64,000 nucleotides of DNA, taken from Engraulis encrasicolus. Taxonomy: Eukaryota > Chordata > Actinopteri > Clupeiformes > Engraulidae. Under the pieces are notes generated by a model. The model saw only the letters and a program-made list of their open reading frames with translations, had not been told where the DNA came from and did not search any database. Made by a program: the position numbers and the translations under genes. The stretch is from the NCBI RefSeq assembly GCF_034702125.1, contig NC_085868.1, positions 41,595,859 through 41,659,858 of the forward strand. The letters run 5' to 3'. Shown here piece by piece: positions 1 through 19,494 of this stretch; the first letter of the stretch is position 1, and each line of letters begins with the position of its first letter.

Positions 1-1100
1 AAGGATCTTGCTCAAGGACACATCGATGGGGTCAGGCAGAGCGGGGCTCAAACCTGCAACCTGAGCCACCACCGCCCCATAAGACCAGCCCTATAGCGTA
101 TGTTCTATGTCTGGACCCAGGCCCTGCCTATATGTTCTATTCCATTCCATTCCATTGTGTAGACCTACGTATGTTCCATTGTGTAGACCCCAGACCTGTT
201 CCATTGTGTAGACCTCCCAACCCTATAGGTATGTTCTATTGTGTAGTGCCCCAGCCCTGTAAGGTATGCTGTATGTGTGGGCCCCAGCCCTGTAGCGTAA
301 GTTAACCCATTGATGCCTGATGTTGCGTTGCGCAACATTGGCCCTGGCGCCTGGAGCTGCATTACGCAACATTCAGGCTCATGAGATTTGAGACAACTTT
401 ATAAAAAAATCTCTGTTTGTTGAGATGAATGAACACTTTCTAATGAAAGATGAGGGTCTTAGCATTTAAATGCAACTTAGTGCATATTTTTATGTGCTTC
501 AGAAGCTGAAATATTTAGGTTTTTAGCTGAGGGCAGCTTTTCTTAAAAAGGGCTCAGGCATTCAGCACCCTTTTTTGCAGGTGCCTTAGGCATCAATGGG
601 TTCAATGTGTAGACCCCAGGCCTGTTCTATTGTGTAGACTGCCCTGCCCTATACATTCTAGACCCCCCAGCCCTATACGTATGTTCTCTGTGTGGGCCCC
701 GGCCCTGTAGCGTATGTTCTATATGTGGGCCCAAGCCCTGTAGTGTACATGTTGTATGTGTGGGCCCCAGGCGAGATGCACCCTCTATGGGCTGCCTGCA
801 GGCCTTCTGAACAGGCCCCTGGTGCGGCTGGCTCTCAGCCTGCTATTGTAGACCCCCCAGGCCTAAAGTGTATGTCCTATGTGTGGGCCCGAGCCCTATA
901 GTATACATTATATGTGTGGGCCCCAGGCGAGATGCACCCTCTTTGGGCTGCAGGCCTTCTGAACAGGCCCCTGGTGCGGCTGGCTCTCAGCCTGCTATTG
1001 TGTTTGCTTCATTAAAAGTGGGTTTGGCCGCAGCCACCCGGGCTGTAAAGCTATACATGCCACATTAATAGCCGGCATTAAACAACAGGCCAAGACAAAC
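1..1100. repeat. Diverged minisatellite-like region with an inserted MITE
   Basis: About 30-bp units built around a TATGTTCTATTGTGTAGACC theme and a GTGTGGGCCCCAGCCCTGTA theme recur from about 90 to 300 and again from 600 to 950. The two blocks are split by an inserted element at 302-605. A longer piece (GGCGAGATGCACCCTCT onward) occurs twice, near 769 and 924. No gene is recognised. Confidence 0.55.
302..605. mobile_element. MITE with TTAACCCATTGATGCC ends
   Basis: It starts TTAACCCATTGATGCCTGA and ends TTAGGCATCAATGGGTTCAA, an inverted pair. The first TTAA and the terminal TTCAA suggest a TTAA target as used by piggyBac-type elements (inference). It interrupts the flanking minisatellite. 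A fragment of the same terminus is at about 21426-21445. Confidence 0.5.
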
Positions 1101-1158
1101 AGCATTAACTAGCCAGCCAATAAGACATTCACATTTATACAGTCCGGTTTTTACAGAG

Positions 1159-1340
<182 letters not shown>

Positions 1341-1550
1341 CCATGTGGTCCTGCACACCACAGTATACAAACACTGCATAATGTCAAAATACAGACACAG
1401 TCACATGTGTCTTTTTAAAAAGCCACACACACATCAAAAGCGCTCATAGTGCACACAGACAGACAGACAGACACACACATGGACTCACATGCAGAGAAAG
1501 AGCAGGAAGTACAGAAATGAAGAGGAGAAATGAAATGAAATGAGAGGGAG

Positions 1551-1552
<2 letters not shown>

Positions 1553-1641
<89 letters not shown>

Positions 1642-1655
1642 CCTCCATTGCCTCT

Positions 1656-1747
<92 letters not shown>
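1553..1747. repeat. Inverted microsatellite pair (CA)n then (TG)n
   Basis: About 87 bp of CA repeats is followed by a ~20-bp spacer and then about 88 bp of TG repeats. The two blocks are reverse complements, so the locus can fold into a long hairpin or cruciform. Confidence 0.9.
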
Positions 1748-1751
<4 letters not shown>

Positions 1752-2539
1752 ACACTTAATAAATCTGAATAGCTGCACTAGACATACAAGACAGGACCTC
1801 TCCTCATCTTCTTTCTATTGGATGAACAACACGTCAGCTCATACTGCATGAATGAACACAACACCAGTAGGTACGTCGATGATCATCAGTGTTGTTACTT
1901 TTATCATATTTACGCCAATAACAAACTAAGGCATCTTATAATGAACACAGCATGAGCTCTGTCTGAAAGTGCAAAAGCACATCTACGTCAAACAAACAAA
2001 CAAGCAAACTAATGCGTGGCCATGGGTTCGATTCTGAGATCATTTATCAATCCTCTCCCATTACATTAGCCGAAATGACATTACATTTGGCAGACGCTTT
2101 TGAACCAAAGAGATTTACAATCAAGGATCACCCTCTCCCATCACTCTCCCCCACTTGTTTCCGGTCCCTCTCTTTACAGTCTTCTCAAAAAGAAAGGCAT
2201 AAAATCCCAAAAATAAATAAAAAGGCTCATCTAAATTGCACAGCTCCTGTGCAGCTTGGAGACCTATTCAGAAATACAGAGGTACTCTATCTTCTCTTTA
2301 TATCCAACATGGCAACATGACAAAGCGTTAATATGACAGACTGATTTGAACCGACTACGGCGTGTGTGCACTATGCCTCTGCAAGTTAAGAGGCCTGCTC
2401 CACAACGCCCTGTGACAGGTTAGGTTTTGGGATGGTTTTGGTCGGGGCACAATTTCCTGACAAATTGGCCAATCCCTTGCTTATTTTGCTGTTCTTGGCA
2501 AACGTAAAGCAGCAGAGACATTGCTTTACTGACAGGTTA
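1748..2539. other. Gene-free stretch with a SINE-like fragment
   Basis: The only recognisable piece is at about 2070-2200, a decayed copy of the common teleost repeat carrying GCAGACGCTTTT and a 'CAAAGAGATTTACA' variant. Better copies are at 5400-5610 and 30500-30620. Nothing else is supported. Confidence 0.4.
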
Positions 2540-2547
2540 GGTTAAGG

Positions 2548-3209
2548 CAGTGGTTCCCAACCTTTTTCTTCAGGGACCCATGTTTTTACTATTGTAAGAT
2601 TTGGTGACCCAACCACGCGAGCGCCCGCACGAGACGGAGTCACAAGATGCCCTCTGTTTCCTGCGAAAACTAATTTTAGTTATTTTATTCCTCAATTCGT
2701 CTTTGGTCATCATGGGATATATATTTAAAATGAAACCCCTTAAAATCAAGAGGGCTCCGCGACCCCCTGTGGATCTTTGGCGACCCGTAAGGTGGGTCCC
2801 GACTAGGGGTGGGCGATATGGCAAAAATGTTTTATCACGATTTTTTAACATGAAATCACGATATCGATTTTTTATCACGATCTTCCATCCAAAAAATAAA
2901 AACAACAAAAAACAACTTTCATATACTTGCAATTTGTAATTTGCAGTCAATAAAATGTTAACACACTGATGATACTCTCATAAAGTGTACAAGTGGAATA
3001 CAATAATGTAAAGAATAAAGTGAAGAAAACAACACAAGTGAGAAAACGTCACTCTGATGCTGATAATAAACATCCTCACTGCAAGACGATCTATACGATT
3101 TCTCCACTTTGGCAGATTCGAGACGATATTTTACTCAATATCGCGATTCACGATTTAATATCGTCATATCGCCCACCCCTAGTCCCGACCCATAGGTTGG
3201 GAACCACTG
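2548..3209. mobile_element. hAT-type MITE with CAGTGGTTCCCAACC ends, containing a nested MITE
   Basis: The ends CAGTGGTTCCCAACC and GGTTGGGAACCACTG are inverted repeats. They are flanked by a perfect 8-bp duplication GGTTAAGG (2540-2547 and 3210-3217), as expected for hAT elements. A second element is nested at 2804-3181. No transposase is seen. Confidence 0.85.
2804..3181. mobile_element. Nested hAT-type MITE with TAGGGGTGGGCGATAT ends
   Basis: Begins TAGGGGTGGGCGATATGGC and ends ATATCGCCCACCCCTA. The perfect 8-bp TSD GTCCCGAC is at 2796-2803 and 3182-3189. It lies inside the older MITE. One end is the same TAGGGGTGGG type as the element interrupting HJURP at 26131-26631. Confidence 0.88.
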
Positions 3210-3360
3210 GGTTAAGGGATGGTTTTGGTCAGGGCACAGCAGAGCATTTTTGCGTTTAGCAACTGAGATTCGCAACAGAATATCCTTTCTATGTATCTGA
3301 CTTTCTCTCACACAGACTCACACAAACACCAACAGCCTATGTATACTATGTATATGCAGA

Positions 3361-3463
3361 CAGCCTTACACACACACACACACACACACGCATACACACG
3401 CACACACACACACACACACACAGGCACACAGACACACACACAAACACACAGAAGACACACACA

Positions 3464-3519
<56 letters not shown>

Positions 3520-4267
3520 CACACAGACAGACAGACAGACACACACACACACACACACACACAGTTTGTTGAGGTCATGGCAACAGCTTTCCATAGGTGT
3601 CCAGTGCTACATATCTGGGTCATAAACCAGACTCATGAGAATAATACTGATGATCAAACAGACACACACACACATACACATACTTAACAAGTGCACACAA
3701 ACTTGTGGAGACACACACACACACGAACATAAAAAGTGCACACACACTTGTGGAGATACACACTTGTGGAGACACACACACACACACACACACAAACATA
3801 TATGCGTACAGTTCTGGCATGCAATAGGCCACTAGATGAGACCACACGCTGACTCTGGGGAGCAGATTCACACACACACATGCACACACACACACACACG
3901 CATACACACACACACCCAAACCGATGCCAAATGAAATAAATAACAGTCACTGCGCAAACACATAGTACACACACAGACACACACACTGGCTGACACAAAC
4001 ACATTTACCCACAAATACACACAAATACTGACCAAAACATGCACACACACACACCCTTGATACACAAATACTAATGCATAATACGTACACATGAAGACAG
4101 ACAAAAAAATCACTCGCGCGCGCACACACACACGCACACGCACACACACACACACACACGCACACAGGCAGGCAGACAGAGCCAAACCACAGTATGTTTT
4201 GCTGTGCAGAGTTCACGTCTCACAGGGCTGCATATTACTACTGTCCGCCACAACATGCACATGTGCG

Positions 4268-4342
<75 letters not shown>

Positions 4343-4345
4343 CCA
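3361..4345. repeat. CA-rich microsatellite cluster with (ACGC)n
   Basis: Successive CA tracts are separated by short unique DNA. An (ACGC)n block lies at about 3463-3520, ACAG units at 3521-3542, and a long pure (CA)n at 4271-4340. A 25-bp unit containing CACACACTTGTGGAGA repeats three times between 3690 and 3775. No gene. Confidence 0.85.
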
Positions 4346-4412
4346 CACACACTTACAAAGATCCATGGCCTCACCACTGTACCAGGGGTATGGAAAGAGT
4401 ATGAGTTGTGTG

Positions 4413-4470
4413 TGAGTGAGTGAGTGAGTGAGTGAGTGAGTGAGTGAGTGAGTGAGTGAGTGAGTGTGTG

Positions 4471-4505
<35 letters not shown>

Positions 4506-4519
4506 GTCTGTGTGTGTGT

Positions 4520-4587
<68 letters not shown>

Positions 4588-4597
4588 GAGAGAGAGA
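4413..4597. repeat. Compound microsatellite (GAGT)n-(GT)n-(GA)n
   Basis: About 13 GAGT units (4413-4464) run into GT repeats with a few TC interruptions (to ~4542), then GA repeats with ACAG interruptions (to ~4596). Confidence 0.92.
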
Positions 4598-4879
4598 TTA
4601 AAACCGACAGATTTAAAGGATAAAACATGGTGCCCTGTCGCACTTTAGCAGTTAGAAGAACGTGCACGCACAGACAACTGTAGAGAAATACAGACATAGA
4701 CAGTAGACATGAGGGTGATGAGAAAGAGAAAACGAGAGAGTGGAGGAGTGAACCAGCTCAGAGAGAGATTCCATATCAGAAAGAAACACCAAGTGGTGAT
4801 TGTCAAGTGGGTCACAATCATATTATTTCCCTGTCCCTTTCTTTATATGATTCTTTTGTTTTCTTGTTTTTTAAACATT

Positions 4880-5056
4880 TTGGGGGGGGGGGCGGTTTTT
4901 TTGCCTTTATATGACAGGACAGTGGAGGTGTAATGACAGGAAGTGAGTGGAGACAGAGAGATGGGCAAGGGTCGGCAAAGGACCCAAGCCGGAATCGAAC
5001 CTGGGTCGGCCACATAGCAAACGAGTGCCCTACCATTTGTGCCACGGTAGGGCCAA
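4880..5056 (-). mobile_element. tRNA-derived SINE
   Basis: Read on the minus strand, it has a tRNA-like head: TGGCACAAATGGTAGGGC near the start and GGTTCGATTCCGGCTTGG as a B-box. The body carries the CTCTCTGTCTCCACTCACTTCCTGTCA motif, here described by position only (about 4933-4963), followed by a CATATAAAGGC tail. Related copies lie at 5095-5290, 12070-12200, 18430-18597 and 39820-39988. Confidence 0.7.
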
Positions 5057-5094
5057 ATGGCCAAATATTATTCTTTTGTAAAATGTATTATGTT

Positions 5095-5167
5095 GGGCTT
5101 TTATGCCTTTGTGGCTTTTATGCCTTTACGTTGACAGGCCAATGCAAGATGGTGACAGGAAGCAAGC

Positions 5168-5209
<42 letters not shown>

Positions 5210-5290
5210 TATGGGGATCGGATAATGACCACGGCTGGATTCGAACCCGGGTCCCTGGCGTAACAGTACGTTGGCTGTTTGAGGCATGTA
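5095..5290 (-). mobile_element. tRNA-derived SINE copy with internal (GA)n
   Basis: Same family as the copy just upstream. The minus strand has a GGGTTCGAATCCAGCC B-box-like segment (about 5237-5252), followed by an expanded CT tract (GA on plus, 5169-5207) and the CCTGTCACCATCTTGCATTGG body. Confidence 0.6.
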
Positions 5291-5399
5291 CATTTACTCC
5301 ATTTGGGGGCTCACAGCAACCTGTAGCCTATGGGCCCCGGGCCATCCATGAATGCCGTTCCATGAATGGGCACCCAAGATTCGGGGTCATTACATGACA

Positions 5400-5610
5400 T
5401 TACATTACACTCAGCTGACGCTTTTATCCAAAGCGACTTACAGTTATTTACCAGGTATTGGTTACAGTCCCTGGAGCAGTATGGGATAAGGTGCCTTGCT
5501 CAAGGGCACTTCAGTCATGGCGTGAGATAGGGAGTGTAAAGGTGGGACCCGAACTTTCAAGCCTCTGATCTAAACCCCATCTCCTTACCCACTACTGTCA
5601 CGGCTGCCCC
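5400..5610. mobile_element. Common teleost SINE-like repeat
   Basis: Contains GCTGACGCTTTTATCCAAAG followed by CGACTTACAG, a core found very widely in fish genomes. The tail runs TTGCTCAAGGGCACTTCAGTC ... GATCTAAACCCCATCTCCTTACC. A second, 5'-complete core is at 30500-30620 in HJURP intron 7. Confidence 0.6.
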
Positions 5611-5939
5611 CGAGGTGTGGGGTCATTTCCCAAGTACCCTATCTCTTACTCTCCATTTCAAATAAAGGCACACAATCCCATATTTTCAACGAATAGGAAG
5701 ATGACAGATATGATAGCAAGTAGTTAGGTGACACTGTTGAAGGCTCTTGAAGCCGAAACGTCTGTCTGACCCTGCAATGTTGAATAAAAAGAAAAGAAAC
5801 AGAAAGAAGAAAAAACTGTGGAATCCATTCCCTCACTACTTGATTATCTCAGAGACGCACCAACAAGACGGAAGAGCACGGTGTGTGGAAGACAGATATG
5901 ATATATTCAGAATAGACTTCTGTATAATCCACAGTGTCC

Positions 5940-6072
5940 TGGGGTGAATTTCTCAAAACCAAAGTTGCTTACTACATTAGCTACTTTGTTGTTTTCGATG
6001 CATTTTCCCATTGGCAACTACCGAAGTTGCTAACAGGCTAACAACTTCTCTTTTGAGAAACTCATCCCTGGT
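5940..6072. mobile_element. Short palindromic MITE (GAATTTCTCAAAACC family)
   Basis: Ends GGTGAATTTCTCAAAACC and TTTTGAGAAACTCATCCC form an inverted repeat around AGTTGCTAAC-type sequence. Relatives lie at 20479-20605 and 60827-60956. Confidence 0.55.
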
Positions 6073-8733
6073 GTGCATGACTCAAATGACGCAAATTCTC
6101 TGCCCAGAATCAAAATTATAATCACTAAATAAGAATTCACCAAATCTGTTTTCGTACTACACCAATGTTGTGGAATGGCCTCTATGTTAGTGAAGCCCTG
6201 CAGACAGTCAAGGATAAATCATTTATCACAAATTAATTCAGTCACACATTATTATGAGACAATGGTCAAATGTAGGCGAATAACCACTTGTTGAAATGGA
6301 TCTGAATTAAAATTAATTCTGTAAACGCTCAGCTGTATATCTGTTTTTAGTGTGGAGGACTAGCTCTTCTTCTCTTTAAACTGTAATTTTCTCAGCATTC
6401 TGTTGTTCATCCCTGTGTTTTTTTAAATAATTGTTTAATACAGTCTCAATGACAAGGTGTATCATCAATGATGAAACAACAGCATTACTTTAAGCTAAGC
6501 CCACGTTAGAAGAACTTATTTGTGAAAGATTTCACCCATGAGGTGAAGAATAGGCTATCCTGCTGCTGGACCCCTTGAACTGTGAGACAACTGACTTCAG
6601 ACCAACAACATTTTATTAATTTGTTAAAGGTGCATTTTATCATTTGATTTAAAAACGGATGTGTCTGTGGTCATGTTAGCTTGCAGATGTCTGAACATTG
6701 ACTAACCTGATTCCAAAAATGAACTGAATGCAGAGGACATAAAATGTGTCATATGTGTAGGCCTATATAGGCTACATTTTAAAAAGTAAATCAATTATGT
6801 AGGCCTACAGATGACGGAAATCAGAAAGAAAATGGACCACAGACTGGTAATTGAAGAACATTGACATGTTTTACGCAGCATCAAGCAAAGTCAATCTTCT
6901 TCACAAAACTCCATTGTCATTTCAGACAAACAAGTCGGCTAAATATAGATCTGAAACTAATAGGCCCTACATATCATACAGGTGTATGCCACAATTTTAA
7001 GAAACTAAAACGAACCTGTTGTTTAACTGGAAGCGTGGGATGATATCACCAAGTGTTTTAAGCGCATCCAATACTCCAAAGTCCACACAGAAATATACAT
7101 CAATATACAGGTTTTTTTCTGTAAGCTACCTGACGATAACAGTATTTATATTAAACGAAAACATCTCCAGACTGAGGATACGCATATTGCGCAAGGACCG
7201 GAAACCCCATTTCCAAAGAAAAGAAACTGTCACAAAAACTTAACTTTAGTCAACACCACGTGAACATATTTGCTGCACAGTAAGCTAAATTAATGATCGT
7301 ACATTGAAAAAAAATGATAAGAGTTATTCACAGCCAGAACACCTACTTTATGATCTGGAATACATATCTTTCAGAAAATAGGATCAATAAAATGCTTCAG
7401 AAAATATTGTCTCCGTGGTCTTTGCATGTTGATGAAGATTATGAAAGACTGTTCATCATTTATGGCAAGTAGTGCCCACTTACTTTATTCGGATAGTGTG
7501 CTTTCCTCAACTGAGTCGATTCATTGCTGATGATCACCGGATGCTGATTTGAACTTCGAGCGGTTTTTAATGCCCGCGAGTCCCGTGCGCAAAAATGAGC
7601 CTACTCGCGGAGACGTGACCACTTCAACTCGTTCATTTAAATCTCAGCAATAAGAGCAAAGTAGCTCTGTGGACTGCTTTTGGGGCTACTGACTGTTGCG
7701 GCAATCTCACATTTCTATCGAATCTCTTTCAATTCAATCTCTTCACCCGAGCTCCCTGTTACTCTCTCGTTTCAGTGTAGGTTAAGAAGGTTTCCAAAAA
7801 TGTCACAAAATGATGAACCTCCGGTAATTCCAAGAAGACACCTTTTCCAGTGTGCAGCACAATACAGCTGGTGTCTGATCCCACAACTAATGTCTGTCCT
7901 CCGACGCCTCTTGAAAGGGTTTGCGCCGATACCTTGCTCCGTACACATGCCATACGCATGGGGAACGGGACATGGGAGAGGGAGGGGTGGGAGAGAGAGG
8001 GAGCAGAGCACAGATGCTGTGTACACGTTATCAACTCCTCTTTCGCAGAGGTTCTCTTACATGTGTCATGTATCAAAAATATATATTTCAGGGAAAGGAG
8101 TCAAAAACCTATATCTCAAGAAAGGAGTTGTTGACTAACGAGTCTGAAGGGGAAGATATATAGTATAGTTTTATTTATTTATTATTATTTCTACTTCAAC
8201 TTAACAACGGGGCGGGGGTGTGAGGACCAGTAGGCGCGCACATCCTTTAGCAAAGCTCTGAACTCTGTCTCTCATGTCATGAGCCACATGGTCAGGTGGC
8301 GCGTGCTGGCTTTGCACTCGGTGGAGCAGTAACGTGGTCAATTTCACTATATTCTCTATGGTGACTTTTACGCACACGGCTCTCCAAAAGTAGGCCACAT
8401 GTAGCCCCTTAATGCGCGCCGTACCTCCAGTGGCACGCTGTAATAGTCATTGAAATGTAACTACCATATCACTACAATACTATGACACAACACAGGCCCA
8501 TTAGTAATGCACCACGACTTGGTCATTACCATACTGGTAACAACAAATGTACAAAGCCGCGTCTTAAGGGGTTAAGTTTATGTACATCAATCAAAATTTT
8601 AAACTTATTTTATAATTATATAAATGACTGCAGATAAAAGTGCAACCCTGGAATAAAAACAGTTAGGCCTAATTTCAAACGAGATAAATGTGTACATTAG
8701 GCCTAATATACACTGTATCCACTGCCTTATGCC
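6073..8733. other. Gene-free, mostly unique stretch
   Basis: I see no recognisable protein, RNA or repeat family. An open frame at 7680-8138 (+) of about 150 codons has no familiar motif, a basic and low-complexity C-terminal half, and overlapping alternative frames. I do not call it a gene. The local GC rise around 7555-7640 (CCCGCGAGTCCCGTGCGC) could be regulatory, but nothing proves it. Confidence 0.35.
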
Positions 8734-8981
8734 CAGGGCCGAATTAAGATGTCCCGAGGCCCCTAGGCTACAGGTTTGTGTGGGGCCCCCCTCAAGGCAA
8801 TTTTCGCATCAAATGTACGTATATGCACAGCGTCATAATTACGTGCTTGAAGTAAAAGACAAGATGTCTGTGCATCTTGTCACAATTCTGCAATTTTCCC
8901 CTTTTGGCACATAAGGGCCCCCCTGGCATGTGGGGGCCCTAAAATGCAGCCATATCAAGCCTGTGTGTTAATCCGACCCTG
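8734..8981. mobile_element. hAT-type MITE (CAGGGCCGAATTAA ends)
   Basis: Starts CAGGGCCGAATTAAG and ends TTAATCCGACCCTG. It is flanked by an 8-bp duplication with one mismatch, CTTATGCC (8726-8733) / CCTATGCC (8982-8989). It is rich in GGGGCCCC-type sequence. A partial copy is at about 54599-54727. Confidence 0.75.
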
Positions 8982-9204
8982 CCTATGCCCATAGTTTACC
9001 ACCTGTTCCTACTCTGGGTCCTCCACTCATTCTGAAAAACAATATCACACAGCAGCTGGTCAAGAGAAGATATAATTTACCCTATTAGTCCACATAGACT
9101 TGTCATTCTACTTAGATTACTCATTAATCCCAACTGTCATGTATCTGTTTGATACAATTACATAACATTAAAAGGAAACGCAATCTTCTTTGGGTGAGAG
9201 TATA

Positions 9205-9425
9205 AGCTCCTCTCCTGTGTGACGGAGGTCATCTTGCACCTGTTCACCCCCCTCGGGGATCGAACGTGCGACCTCGTCAACTACAACGGTTCGGCAATGG
9301 GAGACACAGTACGATACCGCTGGGCCAAGAGACTAGTCTCTCGGCCCAACGGCACGAGACTGTATGAGGCTATCGGAGGGAGGTTCACCAATGTTCCACG
9401 CCAACTCTGTGCTAGTTAGCCTCTG
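9205..9425. mobile_element. tRNA-like SINE (second family)
   Basis: Carries GGGGATCGAACGTGCGACCT and ACACAGTACGATACCGCTGG. It matches the copies at 19495-19650 (opposite strand) and 46395-46605, which share GATACCGCTGAGCTAAAG-like segments. tRNA ancestry is inferred from the GATCGAAC/GCTCGAAC box. Confidence 0.55.
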
Positions 9426-10369
9426 TTACACCTGTCCTGCAAAACATGAATGTTATTGAATATCTCATGGGAATATCTGGCTTTACTGAATAGGAGCATT
9501 AATAATAGGAGATTTGTTTGTGTGTTTTCTGTGATAGCTTCCCAAGTTGGGGGCGATCATTCGCTGTGTGGAGAGGCAGGTTTCTGGCCATAACTATTGG
9601 CCTAAAAAAACCCTCAAGAACCTCCAGATGGTAGTATAATGACTCATGGCGTGGCTTAGGCTAAAGATAAAAGACTTAAAGATTATTAAACATTTCAAGA
9701 CCACTGTCATCATAGAGTTCCCACTACTAAAAACAAAAACACACACACAGTCGAGACATAACATATATGACAATTATACTTGTGTAAATGAAGTAGGCCT
9801 ATATGAAGCATTGTATTGCAATATGACGTACAGTATCCATTTTGGAACATTTTGGGAAATCAACATTTTTGTATTGGGCATTGCATTGCACAATGCGTTT
9901 CATACGCAGTACGTGGTAGGTTTAAAAAGTATGTTCTGAAAATATTTGAATGGCAAGAATTCACACCTAGAGGAAAGGACATCTGACCAGTCATGTCCAA
10001 TAACAAAATGCAAAAGTCAAAAAATGGCGCTTATGTCGTTTTGCAACAAAACTCTTCACAATCATCTTTCTGTGGATAATGTCAGAGAGAGTGGAGAGAG
10101 AGAGGTTCCATTGGCCCATTGTTTCCTGGTTCTATTATGGCCCCCCTTAGGCAGATCTAGGCAGACCTAAGGACTGTTCTATTCATTGTAGGAGCATTAT
10201 GACACGCCCCTTTAGGCAGATCGGAACCTGGTCGCGTTAGGTGCCCATAGAAACCTATTATGTTGGCATATCTCTATTAAAGAATCTCTGATATTGCTTT
10301 TGAATCACATTATCATGCATTTCATATGCTGTTATCACCTTTGACCCTTTAGCACTTTCGGTAACACTT
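9426..10369. other. Nothing recognised
   Basis: AT-rich sequence without a convincing gene or repeat. A GGCAGATC / GGCAGACC motif recurs near 10150-10220. Confidence 0.35.
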
Positions 10370-10633
10370 TACTTGACGCCGGTGTAATAAGCACGTCATT
10401 ATAGTGTCATAATAGTGTCATGACAGTCATAGATAAGTCATAAACATTATGTCCATGTCATAAACATTTTATGAAGGTTGTCTTTGTCATAACCGAATGT
10501 CACTTAAGGACAACAGTCACAAAATGTTTATGACATGGACATAATGTTTATGACACATGCATAACTGTGCCATGATACTATTATAACACTGTAATGACAT
10601 GCATAGGACACTGGCGTCAAGTAAAGTGATACC
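10370..10633. mobile_element. Palindromic hAT-type MITE (GGTAACACTTTACTTGA)
   Basis: Ends GGTAACACTTTACTTGACGC and GCGTCAAGTAAAGTGATACC are inverted repeats. Internal sequence with TTTATGACATGGACATAATG is also palindromic. The flank is GCACTTTC (10362-10369) / GCACTTTT (10634-10641), a 7/8 match. A related copy is in METTL21A intron 1 at 14640-14817. Confidence 0.8.
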
Positions 10634-10721
10634 GCACTTTTTAACACTTGATCAACAGCACTCCTTTGGCACCTCAAGTGACAGTGAAATAACTCACAGA
10701 CCCTATGGCCATGTGCACACG

Positions 10722-10723
<2 letters not shown>

Positions 10724-10819
<96 letters not shown>

Positions 10820-10852
10820 CTCTCTCTCTTGCGGTCTCTCTGTCTCTCCATA

Positions 10853-10922
<70 letters not shown>
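10724..10922. repeat. Two (CA)n microsatellites
   Basis: Pure CA at 10724-10817 and 10854-10922, separated by a short CT-rich spacer. Confidence 0.95.
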
Positions 10923-10925
<3 letters not shown>

Positions 10926-11096
10926 GCGGAGGATGAAGTTTGTATGGAGGCTTTGCGTGCCCTGTGTGTGTCAGACGGAGTGCTTTTGACAGCTAACCGC
11001 AGCTATTAACTCTACTGGGGAGGGAGACACTGGGAGAGGAACACACACGCAGGCCACACCCGAGTCCACTGCCTCTCACTATCACAGCACACAAAC

Positions 11097-11710
11097 ACAA
11101 GCACACACACGCACACCCATAGGCACATACACACACACAAGTACACTAACGCACACCCATAGGCACATACACACACAAGTACACTAACGCACAAGTCTGA
11201 AATTGTATTAAGATTAGAGATGTACAGGATCCAAGATCCGGTTCCGGATCCGGCAGGATAATAGGGTTTTTCAGACTATCCGGATCCGGCAGGATCTTAA
11301 GCAGTGGATCCGGTATCCGGCAGTTACCTAAAAATCTGGATCTGGGGCATCGCTACTTTTTACGTAGCCTAGGCCTTTCACAAACCCAATCACTGCATGG
11401 AGTGAAAGCCCTTTGGAAGCGGCCGTTGAAGGCAGTGTGGCAGTAAGCCAATGAGTCTTTAAAAACAGTTTGCGCCAATGTAATAAAAAGGGCCCATGTG
11501 TGCAAGTTGGCTATGTGTTTCAACCCTTTCGTAGGATCCGGTATCCGGTTCCGGATCCGGCAGGATCTTAAAGCAGTGGATCCGGTATCCGGCCAGATCC
11601 TAAAAATCAGGATCCGGTGCATCTCTAACACAAACACAAGTACACACACGCACACCCATAGGCACATACACACAAGTGCACTAACGCACAAGTCTGAAAT
11701 TGTATTAAGA
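11097..11710. repeat. Duplicated flank around a GGATCC-rich hAT-like element
   Basis: A flank ending GCACAAGTCTGAAATTGTAT occurs at about 11140-11210 and again at about 11640-11705. Between them an element with ends TTAGAGATGTACAGGATCC and GGATCCGGTGCATCTCTAA (about 11213-11630) carries many CCGGATCCGG units. It may be a transposon inside a local tandem duplication. Confidence 0.55.
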
Positions 11711-12069
11711 TGTCATTGCATGTTGTATGACGTCTTATATGAATAAAAAAAAAACCCTGACGTGTTTAAAGGACTAAAGGTCATCATATGAGCATCCGAT
11801 GAGCCATGTTGCCGTATTCTGTAAGAATGACCATTTTATGGATGGTGATGTGGTGCATTGCGTAGAGTACCCATACCACAGTGGTGTAGTCTACGTAGAA
11901 CGCAGGTATACGGAGTATACTCACTTCAAAATTTTAGGGGCTTCGGTATACCCACTTAAAATAGATTGATCCATTATTCAGAATAGCATGAATATATACA
12001 GTATACCCACTTCAAAAAATGCTCGAATATACAGTATACCCACTTCAAAAAAGTAGTCTACACCGCTGC

Positions 12070-12200
12070 CATACCATATACATGGGGAAACGGGTTCGAA
12101 TCCGGCCCAGGTCATTTCCCAGCCCTGCCGCATCTCTCTCTCTCCACACTACATTCCTGTCATATCTTTGCTATCCTATTATAATAAAGGCACAAAAAGG
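12070..12200 (+). mobile_element. SINE 3' part (tRNA-derived family)
   Basis: GGGTTCGAATCCGGCCC is a B-box-like segment. It is followed by CATCTCTCTCTCTCCACACT, CATTCCTGTCATATC and a TATAATAAAGGCACAAAAAGG tail, matching the body of the 4880-5056 family in the opposite orientation. Confidence 0.6.
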
Positions 12201-12296
12201 ATGGCCGTTTTAGAGACACAGTAACATGAGCATCCACAATGCTGGGTGTGCAGTACACTGTGCAGTGTGGATGCAACTGACTGACCAACACTCTGA

Positions 12297-12673
<377 letters not shown>

Positions 12674-12719
12674 TTAATCAAATATAGCTCAGAACTCTCA
12701 TAATTTGCATTATTCACAT

Positions 12720-19044
<6,325 letters not shown>

Positions 19045-19046
19045 AC

Positions 19047-19494
<448 letters not shown>

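Noticed and set aside
7680..8138. 152-codon plus-strand open frame
   Set aside because: No recognisable motif, no splice or promoter support, and competing open frames on both strands.
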